Shown piece by piece: positions 1-5,271 of a DNA stretch of 7,148 nt. This DNA is from Dehalococcoidia bacterium (lineage in GTDB: Bacteria; Chloroflexota; Dehalococcoidia; JAUYDP01). The notes under the pieces were generated by a model that saw nothing but the letters and a program-made list of their open reading frames with translations, searched no databases and was not told the origin of the DNA. The position numbers and the translations under genes were made by a program. The stretch covers positions 1-7,148 of the forward strand of contig JAUYDP010000356.1 in assembly GCA_030691805.1 (NCBI GenBank). Reading direction: 5' to 3'. Numbering within the stretch: position 1 is the first letter of the stretch; every line of letters begins with the position of its first letter.

Positions 1-1
1 C

Positions 2-247
2 ATGGAGACACCCAAACCCGGCATCTATCTCGTGACAATGATCAGTTTGGCCTCTGCGGCATTCGGTATGGTTGCTGCTCTGGCGTGGAACGCTGCCATA
101 ACGGAGCTCTTTAAACAAGCATTTGGCTTAGCAGGTGGGATTATAGGGCTTTTCGTCTATGCTATCGTGGTAACAATTGTGGCGGTGGTGGTGATGGTAA
201 ACCTGGCTAAGGCGGCGGAGCGTATAGGAGGAGCACCTGTAAAGTAA
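2..247 (+). CDS. DUF5654-like small membrane protein
   Basis: An 81-residue protein starting at ATG 2-4. It has two hydrophobic segments, roughly residues 9-30 and 42-69. The first contains the stretch AAFGMVAALAWNAAI and is followed by a short amphipathic linker, ITELFKQAFG. This layout (short polar start, helix with ALAWN, FK linker, second helix, polar end) is what I recall of the DUF5654 family of small two-helix membrane proteins of unknown function. The length matches a complete member. Any ribosome binding site would lie before the window, so an upstream start cannot be excluded. The last ~40 codons overlap the 3' end of the oppositely oriented DUF5615 gene. The hydrophobic pattern runs to the natural stop, so this strand looks like the genuine one in the overlap. 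Function and partners are unknown; the family name is a moderate-confidence recognition. Confidence 0.7.
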   Translation: METPKPGIYLVTMISLASAAFGMVAALAWNAAITELFKQAFGLAGGIIGLFVYAIVVTIVAVVVMVNLAKAAERIGGAPVK

Positions 248-469
248 GTTCAAACCTTCATAGGACCACCATTCGTCATATAAGGAGCGAAAGTGCTTTT
301 GATTGAAAGTGAGAATTGGCCGGCCATGAGAAGCAGCATATTTAAGCTGGTCTTCGTCGGTCTTCCCCCGCATGCCCACCTCGTGCGCGTTTATGACGTC
401 GTGTTGCTCGGTGCGCAGGAGTGAGGCGAGCATCGCCGGCATATCCTCATCAAGGTAGAGGGCTATCAA
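128..469 (-). CDS. DUF5615 PIN-like protein (toxin-like), 3' end apparently replaced
   Basis: A 113-residue reading frame starting at TTG 469-467, whose first two bases plus the next form a TTGA overlap with the DUF433 stop. Residues 1-71 fit the DUF5615 PIN-like fold: LYLDED with acidic residues D7, E8 and D9 at the N-terminus, HDVINAHEVGMRGKTDEDQL at about 23-42, then ILTFNQKHF and LYDEWW. PIN-like proteins of this kind are usually paired with DUF433 proteins and are presumed RNase toxins; activity is inferred only from the family. From about residue 72 (below position ~257) the family pattern stops. The expected stretch after the EWW region (HxGII and a C-terminal helix) is absent. The remaining tail, with a YHHHH run, is antisense to the valine-rich end of the DUF5654 gene. 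The other two frames hit stops at once, so this is not a simple frameshift. The gene is probably a 3'-truncated, possibly inactive toxin; an intact divergent form is less likely. Confidence 0.65.
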   Translation of the reverse strand: MIALYLDEDMPAMLASLLRTEQHDVINAHEVGMRGKTDEDQLKYAASHGRPILTFNQKHFRSLYDEWWSYEGLNLLYRCSSYTLRRLSQVYHHHHRHNCYHDSIDEKPYNPTC

Positions 470-810
470 GCCCTACTTCCGAATGGTTCCTTGTGCCTGA
501 ATTTGCCAGGGCTCACTTCTTCCAGCCTCGGATCGGCACGTAACTCGGCCAGGACCTGATCTGGGCTGTCTCGGTAGATCTCTTCGTCTATGTCGGACTT
601 GTGATCAAAGTAATAGGAGATCGCGTCGTACAGCGCCGAAGGGGTTAGATGGGGGTACATGGAAAGCAGGCCTTCGGGTGTCTCCCCTCTGTTGAACAAC
701 GCGGCGATCAGGGCTATCGAGAGGCGTGTGCCCTTCACTACCGCCTGGTCACCACCGGCTCCCCTGGTAACCACTACATGAGGGTGCTCTGTTCGAGCTT
801 CAGTTACCAT
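466..810 (-). CDS. DUF433 antitoxin-like protein
   Basis: A 114-residue protein with the DUF433 signature: a G-rich turn, then VVKGTRLSIALIAALFNRGE (about residues 24-43), TPEGLLSMYPHLTPSALYDA (44-63) and the ISYYFDHKSDIDEE helix (64-77). The family has a winged-helix-like fold and commonly sits just upstream of a DUF5615 PIN-like gene as the putative antitoxin. That is the arrangement here, with a stop/start overlap that implies translational coupling. I place the start at ATG 810 because a strong Shine-Dalgarno sequence, AGGAGGT, lies 8 nt upstream (825-819). The frame stays open to 942, but that stretch runs into the tRNA gene. The acidic C-terminus (about residues 74-100) may contact the partner or its own operator. 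The family call is firm; the antitoxin role is inferred from genomic association. Confidence 0.85.
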   Translation of the reverse strand: MVTEARTEHPHVVVTRGAGGDQAVVKGTRLSIALIAALFNRGETPEGLLSMYPHLTPSALYDAISYYFDHKSDIDEEIYRDSPDQVLAELRADPRLEEVSPGKFRHKEPFGSRA

Positions 811-818
811 TGCCCAGC

Positions 819-825
819 ACCTCCT
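819..825 (-). promoter_or_regulatory. Ribosome binding site of the DUF433 gene
   Basis: AGGAGGT on the minus strand, an excellent anti-SD match, ends 8 nt before the ATG at 810-808. It fixes the DUF433 start and excludes the longer reading frame that would begin at 942 inside the tRNA gene. Confidence 0.8.
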
Positions 826-836
826 GGAAAGCAATA

Positions 837-870
837 CTCCGGGCGTGGGCAAACCCCGGACAGCCCGGAG
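837..870 (-). other. Hairpin between tRNA-Gly and DUF433 gene
   Basis: CTCCGGG (minus strand, 870-864) and CCCGGAG (843-837) form a perfect 7 bp inverted repeat around a 20 nt loop. It begins 11 nt after the tRNA CCA end and finishes before the DUF433 ribosome binding site. No T-run follows it, so it is not a standard intrinsic terminator. It could be a weak or factor-assisted terminator, an attenuator, or a boundary for tRNA 3' processing. It is seen by eye only; stability was not computed. Confidence 0.35.
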
Positions 871-881
871 ACGAATCTCAT

Positions 882-957
882 TGGAGCGGGAGACGGGACT
901 CGAACCCGCGACAACCTGCTTGGAAGGCAGGAACTCTACCAACTGAGTTACTCCCGC
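882..957 (-). tRNA. tRNA-Gly(UCC)
   Basis: A complete 76 nt cloverleaf on the minus strand. The acceptor stem is GCGGGAG/CTCCCGC, the D arm ACTC-AGTTGGTA-GAGT, the anticodon arm CCTGC-CTTCCAA-GCAGG, the variable loop TTGTC and the T arm GCGGG-TTCGAGT-CCCGT. The discriminator base is T73, as usual for bacterial glycine tRNAs, and the 3' CCA is encoded (884-882). The anticodon is UCC, which reads GGA and GGG. All stems pair, with a single G.T pair closing the T stem. A near-consensus promoter precedes it (997-969). No second tRNA follows; a DUF433 gene begins 71 nt downstream on the same strand. Confidence 0.97.
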
Positions 958-968
958 TCTACAAAAGG

Positions 969-997
969 ATTATAGACGATTTGCGTCCTGGTCTCAA
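969..997 (-). promoter_or_regulatory. Sigma70-type promoter of tRNA-Gly
   Basis: On the minus strand, a -35 TTGAGA (997-992, five of six consensus bases), a 17 bp spacer and a perfect -10 TATAAT (974-969). The -10 ends 11 nt before the first base of the mature tRNA at 957. Spacing, orientation and match are all ideal. With no clear terminator after the tRNA, it may also supply transcripts to the DUF433/DUF5615 pair. Confidence 0.85.
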
Positions 998-1022
998 GCA
1001 GTTCCTAAAGCAATCTGTTCCC

Positions 1023-1052
1023 TTGTCCGCCAACCCCAATCTATTGTAAAAT
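1023..1052 (+). promoter_or_regulatory. Candidate promoter of the his operon
   Basis: TTGTCC (1023-1028) and TAAAAT (1047-1052) are separated by 18 bp, matching four and five of six sigma70 consensus bases, about 40 nt before the hisZ start. It is divergent from the tRNA promoter, so the 136 bp between 958 and 1093 serves both directions. No T-box, His-rich leader peptide or terminator hairpin is visible in this leader. The call rests on a weak match and position. Confidence 0.45.
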
Positions 1053-1093
1053 GAACCAGTCTATCCCACTATATTGATATAAGGTATTAGACT

Positions 1094-2347
1094 GTGCGCA
1101 AATGTAAAGGGATGAGGGACCTCCTTCCCCAAGATATGGTCGTGTTCCGGCGAATAGAGGACGCTTTCAGGGAAAGCTGCACGCGGTTCGGATATCAGGA
1201 AGTGCGCACTCCCACGCTGGAATACCTCCACTGTTTTACTTCGACCGGCACTCTTACTCCACAAATGCTTCGCAGTGTTTATTCATTTCTGGACTGGGAT
1301 GGTTGGAGCGGTGAGCGAATTGTCTTGAGACCCGACGGCACCATCCCGCTGGCCAGGCTCTACGTGGACAGCTTGGGCGCCCCCAAAGGGGTCAGCAAGT
1401 TCTTCTACGTGGAGAACGTTTTCCGGTTCACCGAGTCCGCAGAGGAAGCCAGGGAAAGATGGCAATGCGGGGCCGAGCTGCTGGGCAGCTCCGTACCCCT
1501 GGCGGATGCCGAGCTTGTATTGCTGGCTACGGATGTGCTGGAGCGCCTGTGCCTTGGTCCTGTCCGGCTGGAGATATCCCACGCCGGGATCCTGAGACAC
1601 CTCCTGGAGGAGTTGGACCTGGACCCTGAGGAGCAAGGTAGAGTGTTTGATCAGATACAGGTGGCTGACCTACAGTCCCTGGCCCTGATGGAACGCCAGC
1701 ATCCGCGTCTGGGGCGGTTCCTTCCGCTTCTGTTAGATCCCAAAGGCCAGGGCAGCGGCTTCTTGAGGAACCTGAAGGCGTCTCTGGCGTCTGAGTCTCC
1801 CCCCTTAGAAGCCAGTTTCGATAATTTCATCCAGTTAGCTGACCTTTTGAGCCTGCTGGGGCGCCCATATGAGATCAACTTCTCTCTACCGGGAGGCTTC
1901 GAGTATTACACAGGGTTTATGTTTCAGCTATTCCTGAATGGAACTAAGCTGGGCGGCGGCGGACGCTATGATGGGCTGATCCCCCTGGTAGGAGGACCTT
2001 CGATCTCGTCCTTGGGATTTGCCCTCTACCTGGACCGGCTAATGGGGCTTCTAGCCTCGGGTGGCGGGAAAGGGACCTCAGTCCCACGACGGGTCCTGGT
2101 AGAGGCGAAGGAGGAAGCCCTTGCGGCCTCTAAGAGGTGCTTCGATCTAATCAGGCAGCTTCATGATGAGGGCGTCATAGCCGAGTTGGACCTGGGGCAA
2201 GACCGCAAAGCCTATAGCCACGTGGTCTCGGTGGAAGATGCCAGCCCGAATGGAATATGCCGGGTGGAGACGATGTTTACCGGTAAGAGGTTTCAGATAA
2301 AAGGACAGGACTTCCAGGCGCTGGTAAAGGCGCTGGGGGTGGATTAG
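1094..2347 (+). CDS. hisZ: ATP phosphoribosyltransferase regulatory subunit HisZ
   Basis: A HisRS paralogue that binds short-form HisG and makes it active and histidine-sensitive. Landmarks: KGMRDLLP at 5-12, LRPDGT at 78-83, the motif 2-like FFYVENVFRF at 103-112, WQCGAELLG at 123-131, EYYTG at 270-274, GGGGRYDGLI at 287-296 and SLGFALYLDRL at 306-316. Q124 and E128 match histidine-binding residues of HisRS. The HisRS catalytic arginine in RGLDYY is absent (GGFEYY here), which with the gene context argues for HisZ and not a true synthetase. A tail of about 85 residues (333-417) resembles a reduced HGTP-type anticodon-binding domain, so the 417 residues are long for HisZ. The start is GTG 1094: a TAG lies two codons upstream, an AAGGT SD ends 9 nt before it, and the alternative ATG 1112 would remove the conserved lysine before GMRD. 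First gene of the operon, 7 bp before the first hisG. Confidence 0.92.
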   Translation: MRKCKGMRDLLPQDMVVFRRIEDAFRESCTRFGYQEVRTPTLEYLHCFTSTGTLTPQMLRSVYSFLDWDGWSGERIVLRPDGTIPLARLYVDSLGAPKGVSKFFYVENVFRFTESAEEARERWQCGAELLGSSVPLADAELVLLATDVLERLCLGPVRLEISHAGILRHLLEELDLDPEEQGRVFDQIQVADLQSLALMERQHPRLGRFLPLLLDPKGQGSGFLRNLKASLASESPPLEASFDNFIQLADLLSLLGRPYEINFSLPGGFEYYTGFMFQLFLNGTKLGGGGRYDGLIPLVGGPSISSLGFALYLDRLMGLLASGGGKGTSVPRRVLVEAKEEALAASKRCFDLIRQLHDEGVIAELDLGQDRKAYSHVVSVEDASPNGICRVETMFTGKRFQIKGQDFQALVKALGVD

Positions 2348-2354
2348 CTGGCGC

Positions 2355-3026
2355 ATGATTAAGCTGGCGCTCCCGAAAGGGCGACTTCAGGGAGAGATAG
2401 CGAATTTCCTTGGCGAGCGCGGGATGGCCTTAGAGAACTATGAGGAGGGTTCCCGCTCCTACCGCCCTAAAGCTCCGGAATTCCCTGATCTATCGGCCAA
2501 GGTCTTTCAGGAAAAGGATATTCCCATACAGGTGGCTATCGGTAATTACGACCTGGGCATATGCGGCCTGGATTGGGTGGACGAGCTTATGGTGCGGTTC
2601 CCCAAGAGCTCCGTGGTCAAGGTCCGCGCCCTAGGGGTCGGCTGCCATGAGCTCTGGGCAGTAACTTCAGCTTCCTCCGGACTTCTTTCCCTTCAGGAAA
2701 TACAGCAAGCCTCCAGTGAACGCACTATTCGGATTGTCAGCGAGTACGCCAACCTGGCCGAAGCCTTCGTCTTCGAGACCCGGCTCCGCTGCTTTCAGGT
2801 GTTCCCCGTTTGGGGAGCGGCTGCGGCCTACTTGCCGGAGAAGGCGGACATCGCGCTCGTGGCCAACGGGTTCAAGAGGGACCTCGGGCGCAGGAAGCTC
2901 AAGCCGGTAGCACTGGTGCTGAAGGCTGAGGCAGTGCTAATTGCCAACCGGGATAGCTTTGCCAGCGATGACCTCAGCCGCTTTCTGACTATGTTGAACA
3001 GAATCGGAACCGCCCGTGCAGGATAG
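2355..3026 (+). CDS. hisG: HisG-like protein, copy A (PRPP loop lost)
   Basis: A short-form ATP phosphoribosyltransferase homologue of 223 residues. It has the N-terminal strand with ALPKGRL (5-11), DIPIQVAIGNYDLGICGLDW (55-74), RIVSEYANLAEAF (126-138) and WGAAAAYLPEKAD (153-165). In active HisG the last block is followed by D-x-V-x-x-T-G-x-T-L-x-x-N, the PRPP-binding loop. Here residues 168-181 read LVANGFKRDLGRRK, with no TGxT. The glutamate of the family GxxE motif before the loop is alanine in this copy (WGAAAA). It may therefore be a non-catalytic or half-active partner of copy B or HisZ. The frame is clean and similar in style to its neighbours, so it is not an obvious pseudogene. ATG 2355 follows the hisZ stop by 7 bp with only a weak GGGGGTGG upstream, so translation is probably coupled to hisZ. 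HisG family membership is secure; catalysis by this copy alone is doubtful. Confidence 0.85.
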   Translation: MIKLALPKGRLQGEIANFLGERGMALENYEEGSRSYRPKAPEFPDLSAKVFQEKDIPIQVAIGNYDLGICGLDWVDELMVRFPKSSVVKVRALGVGCHELWAVTSASSGLLSLQEIQQASSERTIRIVSEYANLAEAFVFETRLRCFQVFPVWGAAAAYLPEKADIALVANGFKRDLGRRKLKPVALVLKAEAVLIANRDSFASDDLSRFLTMLNRIGTARAG

Positions 3027-3696
3027 CCTGCTCTGGATGGCCCTTCCGGACGGCCATCTCCAGATAGAGACAAGATCTCTGCTGGAAAAAGCCGGCTTGC
3101 CGTTTTACAAGGCGACCCGAAGCAGGACTGCACAGTTCGGGGTCAAAATCATCCGGCCACAGGATATGCCTCTTCAGGTAGCGTGTGGAAACTTTGACCT
3201 GGCAATTACCGGGAAGGACTGGGTCTTGGACCAGATGTACCGCTTCCCCTCATCACCTATTGAGGAGCTGTTGGACCTGGGGTTAGGAATGGTCAAGGTC
3301 GTGGCGGTGGTGACACAGGAGGTCCCTGCAAACACCGTGGAGGAGTTCAGAGCACTGCTAAAGAGCGGACGGTTCCCAAGGGTACGGATCGCTTCTGAGT
3401 ACGTGAACATCGCCGATCGCTACGCCACCGACCACCACCTGGCCGGCTACCGGGTTATTCCCACCTGGGGGGCCACGGAGGCTTTCCTGCCTGAGGACGC
3501 TGACCTTTTGATAGAGAACACCCAGACCGGGGCTACCCTGGCCCGCAACAAGCTCAAGATTATTGATACCCTGTTCGTGTCCACCGCCCGGCTGATCGCC
3601 AACACAGAGAGCCTGGCAATCCGGCAGAAGAGCGAGGGTATTGAGAGCATTGTTAAGTCGCTGACAAGGGCCTTGCAAGATGGGAGCGGCGATTAA
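3016..3696 (+). CDS. hisG: ATP phosphoribosyltransferase HisG, copy B
   Basis: A second short-form HisG homologue of 226 residues, clearly diverged from copy A. HisG joins ATP and PRPP to give phosphoribosyl-ATP, the first step of histidine synthesis. Landmarks: DMPLQVACGNFDLAITGKDW (50-69), RIASEYVNIADRYA (124-137), WGATEAFLPEDAD (151-163) and the PRPP loop ENTQTGATLARNKL (167-180), then KIID and LIAN. The glutamate in WGATE and TGAT are intact, so this is the copy with the recognisable PRPP site. The N-terminal motif that is normally LPKGR is LPDGH here (11-14 region: D12 for K, H14 for R). The start is GTG 3016, overlapping copy A by 11 bp. ATG 3037 is possible but would delete the first beta strand. 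The stop TAA is directly followed by the GTG of hisD in the same frame. It is the likely catalytic subunit, perhaps needing copy A. Confidence 0.88.
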   Translation: MQDSLLWMALPDGHLQIETRSLLEKAGLPFYKATRSRTAQFGVKIIRPQDMPLQVACGNFDLAITGKDWVLDQMYRFPSSPIEELLDLGLGMVKVVAVVTQEVPANTVEEFRALLKSGRFPRVRIASEYVNIADRYATDHHLAGYRVIPTWGATEAFLPEDADLLIENTQTGATLARNKLKIIDTLFVSTARLIANTESLAIRQKSEGIESIVKSLTRALQDGSGD

Positions 3697-5031
3697 GTGC
3701 GGATAATCAGGGACATATCGGAAGCCAGGGCTACAGTACTACGCCGCAAGCCCATCGGGTCTGGAGAGACGCCGCCGGCCATTTTGGAGCGTTTGAGGGA
3801 GGCCTTCGGGCGAGAGATGACTCCGGAAGAGGCCGTTGACATAATCCTGGAAGACGTTCGGATGGGAGGAGACACTGCCATCCGCGAGTACTCATTCCGG
3901 CTGGATGGCCAGCGGCTCGCCTCCTTGGAAGTACCCAAGTCGGAGATCGAGGCTGCCCCAGCAAAGCTAGAGCCAGAACTCCTCGCGGCGATGACCCTGG
4001 CTGCGGAGCGTATCAGAGACTTTCACGTGAGGCAGGTTCCACAAGACTGGTTCGATACGAGGCACGGCCTGGTAGGACAGGTCTTCCGCCCCCTGGACCG
4101 GGTGGGCATCTATGTACCAGGAGGCACCGCCGCCTATCCATCCACTGTCCTGATGACGGCCATACCGGCCCGAGTGGCAGGCGTCCGGGAGGTAGTTGTT
4201 GCCACTCCCCCCAGGTATGCCGGCCCGCCCGTGCTGGCGGCAGCGGCGCTAGCTGGAGTAGACCGCTTGTTTACCATCGGCGGCGCCCAGGCCATCGCCG
4301 CCCTGGCCTACGGCACGGAGACGGTGCCTAAGGTGGACAAGATCGTCGGACCCGGTGGCATCTTCGTGCTTTTGGCGAAGAAAAAGGTCTACGGCCAGGT
4401 GGATGTTGACTGCCTGGCAGGCCCAACCGAGACGCTTATCCTGGCCGACGAGAGCGCCAACCCGGCCTGCTGCGCTGCTGACCTGCTGGCCCAGGCCGAG
4501 CACGACCCGTTGGCTTCGGCCATCCTTATCACGAATTCTCCCGAGCTGGCTCAGAAGGTTTCCCTGGAGGTTGAGCGGCAGATAGCGCTTCTCTCTCGCC
4601 GAGACACGGCCGCCCAATCCCTGGAACGGAATGGGGGCATAGTCTTGGTGGAAAGCTTGGTGCAGGGGCTAGACCTGGCTAACGAGTACGCCCCAGAGCA
4701 TTTGTGTCTGATGGTCCGTGACCCGTGGTCGCTGCTGGGACAGGTGCGTAACGCCGGGGCGGTCTTCCTGGGGGAGGCCTCTCACGAGACCCTGGGTGAC
4801 TACGTGGCGGGGCCAAGCCACGTCATGCCCACCAGCGGCAGCGCCCGATTCGCCTCACCCTTAGTAGTGCGAGACTTCATAAAAGAGATTAGCGTCATCG
4901 CTCTGTCCAGCGAGGCGTCCAGGGAACTGGAAGGGGCAGCCCGAACCATCGCCCTGGCCGAAGGATTGGAGGGCCACGCCCGCGCCGTGGAGGCCAGGTG
5001 GGCCCAAAGAAAGGACGAAGCGTCGCCTTAA
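3697..5031 (+). CDS. hisD: Histidinol dehydrogenase
   Basis: A zinc-dependent, NAD-linked enzyme that oxidises histidinol to histidine through histidinal, the last two steps of the pathway. The 444 residues are the full usual length. Landmarks: VGIYVPGGTAAYPSTVLM (136-153), GGAQAIAALAYGTET (195-209), KIVGPGG (215-221), AGPTET (241-246), QAEHDPLASA (266-275), NEYAPEHL (329-336), LGDYVAGPSHVMPTSG (366-381). By alignment to the E. coli enzyme the zinc ligands are Q266, H269, D368 and H427, and the catalytic pair is E334/H335, with H375 also kept. All are present, so it should be active. GPGG replaces the more common GPGN, a variant I associate with Chloroflexota HisD. GTG 3697 abuts the hisG-B stop; GGGAG (3682-3686) is its likely ribosome binding site. 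A 240 bp repeat-bearing gap follows. Confidence 0.97.
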   Translation: MRIIRDISEARATVLRRKPIGSGETPPAILERLREAFGREMTPEEAVDIILEDVRMGGDTAIREYSFRLDGQRLASLEVPKSEIEAAPAKLEPELLAAMTLAAERIRDFHVRQVPQDWFDTRHGLVGQVFRPLDRVGIYVPGGTAAYPSTVLMTAIPARVAGVREVVVATPPRYAGPPVLAAAALAGVDRLFTIGGAQAIAALAYGTETVPKVDKIVGPGGIFVLLAKKKVYGQVDVDCLAGPTETLILADESANPACCAADLLAQAEHDPLASAILITNSPELAQKVSLEVERQIALLSRRDTAAQSLERNGGIVLVESLVQGLDLANEYAPEHLCLMVRDPWSLLGQVRNAGAVFLGEASHETLGDYVAGPSHVMPTSGSARFASPLVVRDFIKEISVIALSSEASRELEGAARTIALAEGLEGHARAVEARWAQRKDEASP

Positions 5032-5047
5032 AGGCGGGAGTGGCAGC

Positions 5048-5223
5048 GGGTGTCCCCCTGTAAAACGCCGGGGGTTACAGGAGGTGTCCCGCTGCTATGA
5101 ACTCAGTCCCTTCGGGGGAGAGAGCAGCGGGGGACAAGCCCCCGCACTACGATTGGTTGGAGATGGGGGTTACAGGGGGTGTCCCGCTGTATAACGCCGG
5201 GGGTTAGAGGGGGTGTCCCCCTT
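5048..5223 (+). repeat. 34-bp-period GC-rich repeats in the hisD-hisC gap
   Basis: The box GGGTGTCCC (or AGGTGTCCC) occurs four times, at 5048, 5082, 5177 and 5211, with 34 bp between the members of each pair. The two pairs belong to 47 bp copies, 5048-5094 and 5177-5223, that match at 41 of 47 positions with no gaps. Their shared core is AACGCCGGGGGTTA. A further partial unit lies at 5165-5176. Each box is itself a short inverted repeat of G and C runs around TGT. The two copies flank a 70 bp segment that holds a hairpin. This resembles REP-like intergenic repeats. Within an operon it could form RNA structures that change the relative expression of hisC/hisB and hisZGGD. No sigma70-like promoter is convincing in the gap. 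Confidence 0.8.
5086..5135 (+). other. Long hairpin with UUCG tetraloop after hisD
   Basis: GTCCCGCTGCT (5086-5096) pairs with the arm 5123-5135 (AGCAGCGGGGGAC), giving 11 bp with a 2 nt bulge. Inside it CTC (5102-5104) pairs with GAG (5118-5120), and CCC (5108-5110) with GGG (5115-5117), capped by TTCG (5111-5114), the very stable C(UUCG)G loop. The right arm can instead form a compact rival stem, GCGGGGG (5127-5133) with CCCCCGC (5139-5145). No T-run follows, so it is not a classic intrinsic terminator. Likely roles are transcript end protection or processing between hisD and hisC, or folding of a mobile REP-like unit. Structure is by eye only. Confidence 0.6.
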
Positions 5224-5271
5224 CTTAACCTGGCAGAGCCTGTTAGCCCTAAGAAAGGAACCAAGTTACCA

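Noticed and set aside
317..326. Palindrome TGGCCGGCCA as an operator
   Set aside because: It lies inside the DUF5615 coding region and is a single short GC palindrome likely by chance.
882..910. Left-hand attachment site duplicate of the tRNA-Gly 3' end
   Set aside because: I found no second copy of the tRNA 3' segment in the window and no integrase gene.
811..942. N-terminal extension of the DUF433 protein from 942
   Set aside because: It translates the tRNA gene and its trailer; ATG 810 has a strong SD and gives the normal domain length.
649..1049. Plus-strand open frames with products such as GTRTRDNLLGRQ and RRDSNPRQPAWK
   Set aside because: These are the well-known false proteins produced by translating the antisense of a tRNA gene, here tRNA-Gly at 957-882; they also run antisense to the DUF433 gene.
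1051..1077. Short leader peptide (8 codons, ATG 1051) for his attenuation
   Set aside because: It has no histidine codons and no alternating terminator hairpins follow it.
1094..2347. Histidyl-tRNA synthetase
   Set aside because: The catalytic arginine motif RGLDYY is GGFEYY, and the gene sits beside hisG in a his operon, so HisZ fits better.
4249..4617. Minus-strand and alternate-frame open frames inside hisD, hisC, hisZ and hisB
   Set aside because: They are shadows of GC-rich genes with clear, continuous family motifs in the real frame.
5048..5223. CRISPR array
   Set aside because: Units are contiguous with a 34 bp period, are imperfect, and lack equal-length unique spacers and any cas gene.
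5179..5271. Upstream GTG start of hisC
   Set aside because: The 31 extra residues come from the repeat region, have no HisC resemblance, and ATG 5272 has a better context.
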